Positions 21,393 through 28,806 of a DNA stretch of 64,000 nucleotides are shown here, piece after piece (the stretch's first letter is position 1; every line of letters begins with the position of its first letter). The notes under the pieces are model-generated. The model worked only from the letters and a program-made list of their open reading frames with translations. It ran no database searches and had not been told where the DNA came from. This DNA comes from Myxococcales bacterium (lineage in GTDB: Bacteria > Myxococcota_A > Polyangia > Haliangiales > Haliangiaceae). The translations under genes were made by a program, and so were the position numbers. The stretch is taken from the NCBI GenBank assembly GCA_011526095.1, contig WYBA01000093.1, positions 1-64,000 on the forward strand, read 5' to 3'.

Positions 21393-22478
21393 TCAGGATG
21401 GTACACGACGTCCGCGGACGCCACGTGCCCGCAATGACCCGACCCGGTCCCCCGGGAACGTCGGGACGTGGCCGATGACCGGCAGGCCGATGCGCTCGAC
21501 GTCCTCGCCGTCGTGGATCCGGGAGTCGAACGCCCCGACGAAGATCGCCACGACCGGGAGCAGCACGCAGAACACGATGCCGCCGAGGATGACCTGGAAG
21601 TACAGCCGCGCCCCGGGCTGCTCGAACGGCCGGTCCTCCTCGGCGACCTCGAAGCTCATGCCGAGCCCGGCGCGGTCGATCGCGAGGGCCATCGCGTCGC
21701 TCGAGCCCTGGGCCACCAGCGCCAGCACCGCCTCGCGCTGGCGGTGCAGCCGGGCCGACAGCTCGATCGTCTCGACGGTCAGCGCCGCGACCTGGCCCTC
21801 GTCGTTCGCCCGCTCGGCGGCGGCGAGCGCGAGGTTGCGCTCGGTCATCGTCGCCTCGAGCGCGTCGACCTCGGCGCGGGCGCGCGACAGCGCCAGCTCC
21901 ACCTCCTGGCCGAGGTGCTCGGCGATCTCGAGCCGCCGGGCGTGCTCGCCCTCGACGATCAGGTTGGCGAGGCGGTGGGCGAGCCACCACGCGAAGTCCG
22001 GGTCCGCGTCCCACACGTCGATCGAGATCCGGGCCGACCGGCGCGCGTCCTGCGTGTACTGGTAGAGGAAGTAGTTGCGGAACACGCCGACCTCGAACAT
22101 CCCGCGCAGCTCCGAGATCGCGAACTCGTCGCCGAGCTTGTGCCGCAGCGGGAACAGGTCCTCCTCCTCGATCAGCTCGAGCAGGACGCCGTTGGAAAGC
22201 AGCACGGTGTCGAGGTAGCTGTGCAGCTCGAGCGCCGGCATCGGGTGGTGCCCGTCGCTCATCGACCCCTCGGACGCCGCGAGCACGACCGTGGCGTTGT
22301 GGATCGTGACCTTCTTCGACCGCTTGTAGAGCACGCCGGCGGTGAGCAGCGCGGCGATGACGACGATGTACGGCCACCGGGCGCGGGCGCGCCGGTACAG
22401 CCGCTGCAGCTCGCGGACGAACGTCTCCCGGGTCCGCTCCTCGGACTCGAACCAGCCGTCGTCCCGCGGCGCGCTCAC
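21393..22478 (-). CDS. second Wzz-like membrane protein
   Basis: 361 aa from GTG 22478. Two membrane helices, about 37-52 (YIVVIAALLTAGVLY) and 296-320 (VILGGIVFCVLLPVVAIFVG), enclose a coiled-coil periplasmic part (EVELALSRARAEVDALEATM). Sequence similarity to the next Wzz is weak but the topology is the same. Two unequal Wzz-type proteins in a row suggest either a heteromeric co-polymerase or separate chain-length classes. Near-leaderless TAGGCT lies 7 nt upstream although the glycosyltransferase stop is only 34 nt away, so it may have its own promoter. Confidence 0.8.
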   Translation of the reverse strand: MSAPRDDGWFESEERTRETFVRELQRLYRRARARWPYIVVIAALLTAGVLYKRSKKVTIHNATVVLAASEGSMSDGHHPMPALELHSYLDTVLLSNGVLLELIEEEDLFPLRHKLGDEFAISELRGMFEVGVFRNYFLYQYTQDARRSARISIDVWDADPDFAWWLAHRLANLIVEGEHARRLEIAEHLGQEVELALSRARAEVDALEATMTERNLALAAAERANDEGQVAALTVETIELSARLHRQREAVLALVAQGSSDAMALAIDRAGLGMSFEVAEEDRPFEQPGARLYFQVILGGIVFCVLLPVVAIFVGAFDSRIHDGEDVERIGLPVIGHVPTFPGDRVGSLRARGVRGRRVPS

Positions 22479-22484
22479 GTCGCG

Positions 22485-22490
22485 AGCCTA
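22485..22490 (-). promoter_or_regulatory. extended -10-like site (TGC TAGGCT)
   Basis: TAGGCT preceded by TGC, 6 nt before GTG 22478. The 12-mer CCTGCTAGGCTC recurs exactly before the BolA gene and before the gene at 63464. Confidence 0.5.
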
Positions 22491-22512
22491 GCAGGTCCCG
22501 GCGGCGGGGCGG

Positions 22513-23694
22513 TCACGGCGCGGGGGCGGCGACCGCCGCGGCGAGGACGTCGTGGAGGGCGGCGGCGCTGGCGTCCCACCCGCCGCGCGCGCCCTGCCGC
22601 GCGACCTCGACCGGGTCGTACGGGGTGACGGCGGCGCGCCCCAGCGCCGCGGCGAGGGCATCCACGTCGCGGGCCGGCACCAGCTCGCCCAGCGCCGGCG
22701 AGGTGATCAGGTCGGGCACGCCGCCGACCGCGGTCGCGACGACCCGGCGCCCCGCCGCGAGCGCCTCGAGCACGACGTTCGGGGTGCCCTCGTTCCAGCT
22801 CGCCAGCACGACCGCGTCGGCCGCGGCCATCCACGCCGGGACCTCCTCGAGCGGCCGCGGCCCGGCGACGATCATCCGCCCGCCGAGGCGCGCAGCGGTC
22901 GCGTCGAGCGCGGCGCGGGCCTCGCCGCCGCCGACGACGGCGAGGCGCAGCCCGGGCGTCGTCGCCGCGGCGCGCTCGAACGCGGCCGCGAGGTCGAGCA
23001 CGCCCTTGCTCTCCTTGAGGTTGCCGACGTAGACGAGCAGCGGCCCGTCGGCGGGGAGGGCGAGGCGCGCGCGCGCCGCGGCGCGGTCCTGCGGGCGGAA
23101 CAGCTCGGCGTCGACGCCGTTCATGACGATCGCGATCCGCGCGCGGTCGACGCCGAGCCCGGCGACCTCGTCGGCGAGGGCGCGGCTCACCGCGACGACG
23201 CGCGCGGCGCGGGGCAGCGCCCACTGCATCATCCGGCGCGGGCCGCCCATCTTCGCGATGACGTTGACGTCGGAGCCGTGGAGCTTGACCACGGCCGGGA
23301 CGCCGAGCGCGCGCGCGAACAGGATCGCGGCGAACCCGTCGGGGTACGCCCACGAGCCGAGCACGACGTCGACCTTGCCGCGCCACCGCGGCACCAGCGG
23401 CGCGAGCGACGCCGCGTACAGCGGCCCCCACGAGGCGTGGCCGACGCGCGGCAGGAACAGCGTGCGCGGGTGGTCGACCGACAGCCCCTCGATCACCTCG
23501 TGGCGCGGCGCGCCCGCGGCGCGGCCGGCGGTGGACCACCGCGCGAGCAGACCCGCGCCCGGGTACCACGGGATCGTGGCGAGGACGTCGACCTGGCAGC
23601 GGCGGCCGAGCGCCGCGAACTGCTGCCGGTTGAACGGCGCGGACAGCGGCTCGACCGCGCTCGGGAAGATCTTGGTGACGACGAGGACGCGCAC
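22513..23694 (-). CDS. family 4 glycosyltransferase
   Basis: 393 aa from GTG 23694. GT-B fold: N-lobe start MRVLVVTKIFPSAVEPLSAPF, VKLHGSDVNVIA, VSRALADEV, and NGVDAELFRP; C-lobe VGNLKESKGVLDLAAAF, and the EX7E donor motif SWNEGTPNVVLEALAAG. Transfers a sugar from a nucleotide donor to a lipid-linked acceptor at the inner membrane face. It lies between the STAS gene (17 nt upstream) and the two Wzz genes and belongs to the polysaccharide locus. Confidence 0.92.
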   Translation of the reverse strand: MRVLVVTKIFPSAVEPLSAPFNRQQFAALGRRCQVDVLATIPWYPGAGLLARWSTAGRAAGAPRHEVIEGLSVDHPRTLFLPRVGHASWGPLYAASLAPLVPRWRGKVDVVLGSWAYPDGFAAILFARALGVPAVVKLHGSDVNVIAKMGGPRRMMQWALPRAARVVAVSRALADEVAGLGVDRARIAIVMNGVDAELFRPQDRAAARARLALPADGPLLVYVGNLKESKGVLDLAAAFERAAATTPGLRLAVVGGGEARAALDATAARLGGRMIVAGPRPLEEVPAWMAAADAVVLASWNEGTPNVVLEALAAGRRVVATAVGGVPDLITSPALGELVPARDVDALAAALGRAAVTPYDPVEVARQGARGGWDASAAALHDVLAAAVAAPAP

Positions 23695-23711
23695 GCGGGG
23701 GGGCGCGAGAG

Positions 23712-24017
23712 CTAGATCGAGAACACCTTGTCCATGCGCAGCAGCTTGAAGATCGCGAGCGGCTGGTCACGGGCGCCGACGACGACGACCTGGCCGCCGA
23801 CCGCGCGGACGCGCTTGTATAGCGCGACCAGCGCGGCGACGCCGGAGCTGTCGATGATGTCGAGCCCGGACAGGTCGCACACGACGCGCGGCCGGCGCTC
23901 CTCGACGAGGGCGTCGATCGTCGGCATCAGCTCGGGTGCGGTGAGCACGTCGAGCGAGCCGGCGATGCGCAGCATCGATTCGTCACCCTGGTCGGTTCGC
24001 TGGAACTGGATCGGCAC
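23712..24017 (-). CDS. STAS-domain anti-sigma-factor antagonist
   Basis: 101 aa from GTG 24017, with GAGGG 5 nt upstream. The whole protein is one STAS domain: LRIAGSLDVLTAPEL, VVCDLSGLDIIDSSGVAAL with the phosphorylatable serine in DSSG, and VVVVGARDQPLAIFKLL. Its partner kinase is encoded 73 nt upstream, the normal pair in partner-switching modules. Here it sits inside a polysaccharide locus, so it may control a sigma factor or act directly on synthesis proteins. Confidence 0.9.
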   Translation of the reverse strand: MPIQFQRTDQGDESMLRIAGSLDVLTAPELMPTIDALVEERRPRVVCDLSGLDIIDSSGVAALVALYKRVRAVGGQVVVVGARDQPLAIFKLLRMDKVFSI

Positions 24018-24090
24018 GGTTACCCTCGGGCTGGTCGTTCGCTGGTCGTTCGCGGGTCGGGGAGGTGACGGATGCGCGGGCCGCATGGCC

Positions 24091-24582
24091 CTAGGCTGAG
24101 GCGTCCGCCGTGGCGGTTGTGACCGCGGACGGGGCGATGCGTTTCACCAGGCGCCACAGGTTGGGCGGCCCCGGTTCGTACACCACCTCGTCGAGGAGCG
24201 CGCGGGCGATGTGGATCCCCATGCCGCCCTCGGGCAGTGAATCGAGGTCGGGGGAGCTGACCACGCCGATGTCGAACGGCGCGCCGCGGTCGCGGATCTC
24301 GACGGTGAGCGCCCCGGGCTCGACCGCGATCGCCAGCTCGATCTCGCCGCCGTCGGTCCGCCGGCCGTAGGCGTGGATCGCGATGTTGTTGTAGATCTCG
24401 GCGAACGCCGAGACGAACTCGGCGTCGAACGGGTGGCGCAGGTCGTACGCCGCGCCGTCGGCGGTGCGCTCGATGCCCGGCGCGCTGACCAGCCGGCACG
24501 CCTCGGCGACCACGCGCACGGCGACCGCTCGGTGCGCCAGCGTGCCGGGGACGATGAGTCGGATGGTGGGACGTGCCGCCAT
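24091..24582 (-). CDS. anti-sigma-factor-type serine kinase (RsbW/HATPase_c_2)
   Basis: 163 aa from ATG 24582. GHKL ATPase boxes: EIYNNIAIHAYG (N box), EIRDRGAPFDIG (G1), and GGMGIHIARALLDEVVYE (G2). Members phosphorylate the STAS serine and bind a sigma factor or another effector; the STAS gene follows directly. ATG 24582 is preferred over 24597, which falls inside a TATGCT -10-like hexamer (24593-24598). Divergent from the sugar transferase gene with 53 bp between starts. Confidence 0.88.
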   Translation of the reverse strand: MAARPTIRLIVPGTLAHRAVAVRVVAEACRLVSAPGIERTADGAAYDLRHPFDAEFVSAFAEIYNNIAIHAYGRRTDGGEIELAIAVEPGALTVEIRDRGAPFDIGVVSSPDLDSLPEGGMGIHIARALLDEVVYEPGPPNLWRLVKRIAPSAVTTATADASA

Positions 24583-24592
24583 GGACGCGCCC

Positions 24593-24598
24593 AGCATA
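24593..24598 (-). promoter_or_regulatory. extended -10-like site (TGC TATGCT)
   Basis: TATGCT preceded by TGC, 10 nt before ATG 24582. It argues against the earlier ATG at 24597. Confidence 0.45.
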
Positions 24599-24620
24599 GC
24601 AGGGCCGCGCCGGCTCGTGT

Positions 24621-24626
24621 TAGCGT
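24621..24626 (+). promoter_or_regulatory. extended -10-like site (TGT TAGCGT)
   Basis: TAGCGT preceded by TGT, 9 nt before ATG 24636, within the divergent 53-bp space shared with the anti-sigma kinase gene. Confidence 0.4.
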
Positions 24627-24635
24627 GCGGGTTCC

Positions 24636-25373
24636 ATGCTGCGCAGCGTGCGCCTCGCCAAGCGCGCCATCGATGTCGCCGGTGCCCTCGCCGGGCTCGC
24701 GATCGCCGCGCCGCTCGCGCCGGTGATCGCGGCCGCGATCTATATCGACTCCCCGGGACCCATCTTCTACCGCCAGCGCCGCGCCGGCCGGCTGGAGGGG
24801 GTCACCACGGAGAAGAACGGGCGGCGGCGGTTCCGGTTCCACGAGTTCGAGATGCACAAGTTCCGCACGATGCGGACCGACGCCGAGAAGCTCACCGGCG
24901 CGGTGATCGCCGGCAAGGACGACCCGCGGATCACCCGCGTCGGCAAGTTCCTGCGCAAGTCGCGGCTCGACGAGCTGCCCCAGTTCTGGGACGTGCTGCG
25001 CGGCGAGATGAGCATCGTCGGCCCGCGGCCGGAGCGCCCCGAGCTGATCGAGAACCTCGCCTACGCGATCCCGTTCTTCGAGGAGCGGATGCGCGACGTC
25101 AAGCCGGGCATCACCGGGCTGGCGCAGATCTCGCTGGGCTACACCGGCGAGATCCCGCCGGGCAGCGAGATCGCCAAGCTCGCGGACACGCTGCAGAACC
25201 CGTACGGCCTCGAGGAGACGCGCGGCAACCTCGCCGACGACATGCGGATCAAGCTGCTCTACGACCTGGCGTACACCGCGTCGCTGGAGAAGCTCTCGAC
25301 GTTCCTGTCGACCGAGCTGCGCATCATCGCGCGCACGCCGCTGGTGATGCTGAAGATGGCCCAGGGCCGGTAG
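24636..25373 (+). CDS. sugar-1-phosphate undecaprenyl transferase (PF02397-type)
   Basis: 245 aa. Short monotopic form: one N-terminal membrane hairpin (AIDVAGALAGLAIAAPLAPVI), then the catalytic domain with SPGPIFYRQRRAG, FEMHKFRTMR, SRLDELPQFWDVLRGEMSIV, GPRPERPEL and PGITGLAQIS. Transfers a sugar phosphate from its nucleotide carrier to undecaprenyl phosphate, the first committed step of polysaccharide assembly. No initial five-helix WbaP domain. Convergent with the export lipoprotein gene; the 47-bp gap holds a short tandem repeat. Confidence 0.93.
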   Translation: MLRSVRLAKRAIDVAGALAGLAIAAPLAPVIAAAIYIDSPGPIFYRQRRAGRLEGVTTEKNGRRRFRFHEFEMHKFRTMRTDAEKLTGAVIAGKDDPRITRVGKFLRKSRLDELPQFWDVLRGEMSIVGPRPERPELIENLAYAIPFFEERMRDVKPGITGLAQISLGYTGEIPPGSEIAKLADTLQNPYGLEETRGNLADDMRIKLLYDLAYTASLEKLSTFLSTELRIIARTPLVMLKMAQGR

Positions 25374-25382
25374 CGGCGCCGG

Positions 25383-25439
25383 CCACGGCACGTCCCGCCG
25401 GCTACGGCACGTACAACCGCCTACGGCACGTAAAGACTG
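25383..25439. repeat. three 19-bp tandem units at the 3' end of the export lipoprotein gene
   Basis: Units begin at 25383, 25402 and 25421; each starts C(C/T)ACGGCACGT (11 nt) and then diverges. The third unit contains the stop and last codons of the export lipoprotein gene (minus strand, ending Tyr-Val-Pro). The first two lie in the gap between the convergent genes. Confidence 0.7.
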
Positions 25440-26038
25440 TCGCCGCTCAGCAGCACGAGGTTCATGTCGGGCCGCTTGCCCGAGGCGAGCAGGTCGTAGG
25501 CGAGCGGGATCTGGCGGACCTCGCCCGACTTGCTGTCGCGCCGCATCAGCACCATCTCGTTGCGCCGGGCGAACCGGGTGAACCCGCCGGCCAGCGCGAT
25601 CGCCTCGGCGACGGTGACGTAGTAGTTCGACGGGAACACGCCGGGCCGCACGACCTCGCCGGACACGGTGAAGCGGTAGCTGTTGGCCTCGCGCACCGCG
25701 ACCGTGATCGCCGAGCCCTCGACCTTCACGAAGTCGGCGAGGCGGTCCTTGATCATCTGCTTGAGGGTGGTCGGCGTCTCGCCCGCGGCGCGCAGGTCGC
25801 CGACGAGCGGCATCGTGATCGTGCCGTCGGGGCGGATCACGGCCTCGGTGTTGAGGCCCTCGTTCTGCCACACGTTGACCGCGATCGCGTCACCGATGCC
25901 GAGGACGTACTCGGTCGTGCGCGGATCCGGCTCCTGGCTGTAGTCGTAGACCGGCGCCTTGGGCCCGCAGCCGGTCGCGGCCATCGCGGTCAGCATCACC
26001 AGGAGCGTCACCACCCGAACAAGCCATCGTCGCTGCAT
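25421..26038 (-). CDS. Wza-like polysaccharide export lipoprotein
   Basis: 205 aa from ATG 26038. Lipoprotein signal with lipobox AATGC (C about 24). Poly_export domain from about 45: EYVLGIGDAIAVNVWQNEGL, VIRPDGTITMPLVGDLRAAG, then an SLBB-like domain (YRFTVSGEVVRPGVFPSNYYVTVAEAIALAGGF) ending LLSGDSLYVP. It is short, lacking the long C-terminal helix that makes the Wza outer-membrane pore, so it may be a periplasmic/outer-membrane partner that needs a separate barrel. Transcribed towards the sugar transferase. Confidence 0.9.
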   Translation of the reverse strand: MQRRWLVRVVTLLVMLTAMAATGCGPKAPVYDYSQEPDPRTTEYVLGIGDAIAVNVWQNEGLNTEAVIRPDGTITMPLVGDLRAAGETPTTLKQMIKDRLADFVKVEGSAITVAVREANSYRFTVSGEVVRPGVFPSNYYVTVAEAIALAGGFTRFARRNEMVLMRRDSKSGEVRQIPLAYDLLASGKRPDMNLVLLSGDSLYVP

Positions 26039-26088
26039 CGCCGGCAGTGTCCGCCAAAGCGGCGCGGGAGGCAAACCGGGGACGGGTG

Positions 26089-27048
26089 TCACCCTGGGGG
26101 TGGGACCGCGAACACGACGATGTAGGCGAACGCGGCGGTGACGTACTGGACGCGCAGCGCGACGAAGCCCTGGTCGAACGCGCCGTCGCTGCCGCTCGCC
26201 GAGCTCGGCTGGGGCAGCGCCGTCGACGTCACCTGGCAGCGGAGGTCACCGTCCTGCGCCTCGAGGACGTGCACGAGGTCGTACGTCGCGCCTTGCTCGA
26301 GGTTGTCCCCGAGCGAGACGACGTCCTCCACCTGATAGGGCTGGCTGCCCCGCAGCGCGATCAGGTTGTGGGTGCCCGACGGCGACGCCACGGTGGGGTT
26401 GAAGTAGTCGAGGCAGAGGTAGCCGCTGCCGGCGCCGGCGTCCGGTGTGTACGCGACGAGCGCGCCGAACGCGCGGTTGGTGTCCGCCGGACCGCCCGAG
26501 GGTGGGACCGCGAGCAGCTCGACGCGGGTCGCGAGCGCGACGCCTTCGAACTGCGTCGTGCGCAGGTACGCCGTCGTCAGCAGGCCCGGCGTCGTCATCC
26601 GCAGCGCGCCGCCGCTGACCGCCCACACCCCCGCGCCGGTGCTCCACGCGTCGAGCGCGTCCGGCTCGTCGAAGCCCTCGAACAGCAAGATGTCGTTGCC
26701 CGCGTCGGCCGGCGCCGGGTCGCACGCGTCGCCGGCGCCGTCGGGCGCGGCGCCCGCGACCGTCTCGCCTTCGTTGGCCTGGTCGGCGTTGGCGACGTGC
26801 GGGCAGTTGTCGCAGGCGTTGCCGACGCCGTCGCCGTCCTCGTCCTGCTGCCCGGCGTTGGCGACGTCCGGGCAGTTGTCGTCGACGTCGGCGACCCCGT
26901 CGTCGTCGCGGTCGAGGTCCGGCGCCGCGTCCGGCGCGTGGTCGTCGTCGTCGCCCGTCACGCCGCCGTCGTCGAACGCGCACGCGGCCGCGCCGGCGGA
27001 GGTCACCGCCGCGAACAGGGCCAAGCGCGCCAGCTGCGGGAGGTCCAT
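26089..27048 (-). CDS. lipoprotein with thrombospondin-type-3 calcium repeats and a C-terminal beta-sandwich
   Basis: 319 aa from ATG 27048, chosen because TACGCT lies 8 nt upstream. Lipobox GAAAC (C about 23), then calcium-binding repeats (about 42-115: DRDDDGVADVDDNCPDVANA, DGDGVGNACDNCPH), then a lectin/LamG-like domain (LLFEGFDEPDALDAW, VWAVSGGALRMTTPG). Surface protein of unknown ligand. No close operon partner: the next gene downstream is the export lipoprotein, whose start is 51 nt after this stop. Confidence 0.8.
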   Translation of the reverse strand: MDLPQLARLALFAAVTSAGAAACAFDDGGVTGDDDDHAPDAAPDLDRDDDGVADVDDNCPDVANAGQQDEDGDGVGNACDNCPHVANADQANEGETVAGAAPDGAGDACDPAPADAGNDILLFEGFDEPDALDAWSTGAGVWAVSGGALRMTTPGLLTTAYLRTTQFEGVALATRVELLAVPPSGGPADTNRAFGALVAYTPDAGAGSGYLCLDYFNPTVASPSGTHNLIALRGSQPYQVEDVVSLGDNLEQGATYDLVHVLEAQDGDLRCQVTSTALPQPSSASGSDGAFDQGFVALRVQYVTAAFAYIVVFAVPPPG

Positions 27049-27056
27049 CGCCGGCG

Positions 27057-27062
27057 AGCGTA
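27057..27062 (-). promoter_or_regulatory. extended -10-like site (TGG TACGCT)
   Basis: TACGCT preceded by TGG, 8 nt before ATG 27048. Confidence 0.4.
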
Positions 27063-27114
27063 CCACGCGCGCCGGCGACGCCCCGTGGGCCGCCTCACAC
27101 GGCGGGGGCCGCCG

Positions 27115-28806
27115 CTACGGCAGCGGGCGAGCGTCGGCGTCGAGCACGACCAGCCCGCCCTTGCCGAGCTGCCCGCTGTCGGCGAGCTCGCGCAGCGCCT
27201 CGATCAGCGTGAGCTGCTTGCCGTCGCGCATCATCGGCACGTCCTGCTTGCCGTCGCGGACGATCATCTTGGCGCTGGCGTCGCCGATCACGATGTAGAC
27301 CAGCTCCTGCGGCTTGAGGTGCTTCTTCGCCGCGGCCGCGACCTGCTTGGCGTTGACCTTGTCCACCTTGCTGACGAACGAGGCGTAGTAGTCGAGCGGC
27401 AGGCCGAAGTAGACCAGGCTGCGGAACGTGCCGAGCGCGTCGCTCGCCGTCGCGAACCGCGCCGGCATCGACTGGATCGCGCCGGCCTTCTCGCGGGTGA
27501 GCTCGTCGTTCGTCGCCGGCAGCTTGCCCGACTGGAGCTGCTCCACCTCGCGCACCAGCTCGAGCAGCGACTGGTACGTCGACTCGCTCACGACCGAGCT
27601 CGAGCCGCCGAACACGCCGTAGTGCTTCGAGTAGCTGATCCCGGCGCGCGCGCCGTACGAGTAGCCCTTGTCCTCGCGCAGGTTCATGTTGATCCGGCTC
27701 GAGAACCCGCCGCCGAGCACCGACGACATCATCCACGTCTCGAAGTAGTCCTTCGCCGTGCGCCTGGGGCCGAAGTGCATCGCCGCGATCTCCGACTGCT
27801 TGGCGCCGGGGACGTCGACGAAGAAGATCCGCCCGTCCATGCCGTCCGGCTTGGGCAGCGCCGGCAGCTTCGGGGTCTTGCCCTTCCACGCCGCGAGCGC
27901 CTCGCCCTCGAAGTACGCGCGGACCTGCTTCTCGGTGAGGTCGCCGACGACGAACAGCCGGCCGCCGCCCGGCTTGATCCACTTCGCGTGGTAGGCCTTG
28001 CAGTCGTCGAGCGTGAGCGCCTGGAGCGACGCCTCGGTGACGATCTTGCCGTACGGGTGCGTGTCGCCGTAGAGCACCGGGCCGTTGACGCGGCCGGCGA
28101 TCGACGCGGCCGAGGCGCGCGCCTGGCGCAGCGCCTCGAGCCGGCGCTTGATCATCCGCTCGAAGTCCTCGGCGCGGAAGCCCGGCTTCAGGATCGTGTC
28201 GACGAACAGCGGGAACACCGTGTCGAGGTGCTTGGTCAGGCTGCCCATCGTCACGCCCTGCGAGTCGCTGCCGGCGTACGAGCCGACCGACGCCGCGACG
28301 TCGGCGAGCGCCTCGGCGAAGCCGATCTTGTCGAAGGCCTGGGTGCCCTCGGACATCATCGCCATGCACACCGCCGCCAGGCCCTCCTTGCCCGGTGGGT
28401 CCGCCACCGCGCCGCCGTCGAGGTTGACGTCGATCGACACGAGCGGCAGCGCGTGCTGCTCGACGAGGTAGACCGACAGGCCGTTCTTGAGCTTGAACGG
28501 CTTGATCTTGGGCAGGCGGAACGGCCGCGCCTTCGCCGGCTTGGGCTGCTCGGCGCGGAACGGCTCGTCGGGGAACGTCAGCTCCTGGGGCTGGGCCGTC
28601 TGGGTCACCTGGGGCGGCTCCTGCACGGGAGGATCCTGCGGGATCGGGTCGGGCTGGGGAAGCGGGTCGGTCCCGGTCGTGTCGACGGGCGGCGTCGGCT
28701 GGACCGGGGCGGGGGCCGGACCGCAGCTCGCGATCAGCGAGGCCGCGAGCACCGCGGCGAGGCCGCGGGCGAGGCCCGGGGCGAGAGTCGAGCGGGCGCG
28801 GATCAC
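27115..28806 (-). CDS. M16-family peptidase, non-catalytic subunit (lipoprotein)
   Basis: 563 aa from GTG 28806 (GGAGGTG 6 nt upstream). Lipobox IASC, a Pro-rich linker (about 30-85), then the two-domain M16 fold: FKLKNGLSVYLVEQHALPLV, then ADPPGKEGLA where the active family has HxxEH, so no zinc site. The C-lobe keeps the substrate-binding R/Y pair (NLREDKGYSYGARAG). Inactive M16B partners of this kind complete the cavity of an active subunit, which is encoded directly upstream with a GTGA overlap. Probably anchored to a membrane and facing the periplasm or outside. Confidence 0.9.
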   Translation of the reverse strand: MIRARSTLAPGLARGLAAVLAASLIASCGPAPAPVQPTPPVDTTGTDPLPQPDPIPQDPPVQEPPQVTQTAQPQELTFPDEPFRAEQPKPAKARPFRLPKIKPFKLKNGLSVYLVEQHALPLVSIDVNLDGGAVADPPGKEGLAAVCMAMMSEGTQAFDKIGFAEALADVAASVGSYAGSDSQGVTMGSLTKHLDTVFPLFVDTILKPGFRAEDFERMIKRRLEALRQARASAASIAGRVNGPVLYGDTHPYGKIVTEASLQALTLDDCKAYHAKWIKPGGGRLFVVGDLTEKQVRAYFEGEALAAWKGKTPKLPALPKPDGMDGRIFFVDVPGAKQSEIAAMHFGPRRTAKDYFETWMMSSVLGGGFSSRINMNLREDKGYSYGARAGISYSKHYGVFGGSSSVVSESTYQSLLELVREVEQLQSGKLPATNDELTREKAGAIQSMPARFATASDALGTFRSLVYFGLPLDYYASFVSKVDKVNAKQVAAAAKKHLKPQELVYIVIGDASAKMIVRDGKQDVPMMRDGKQLTLIEALRELADSGQLGKGGLVVLDADARPLP

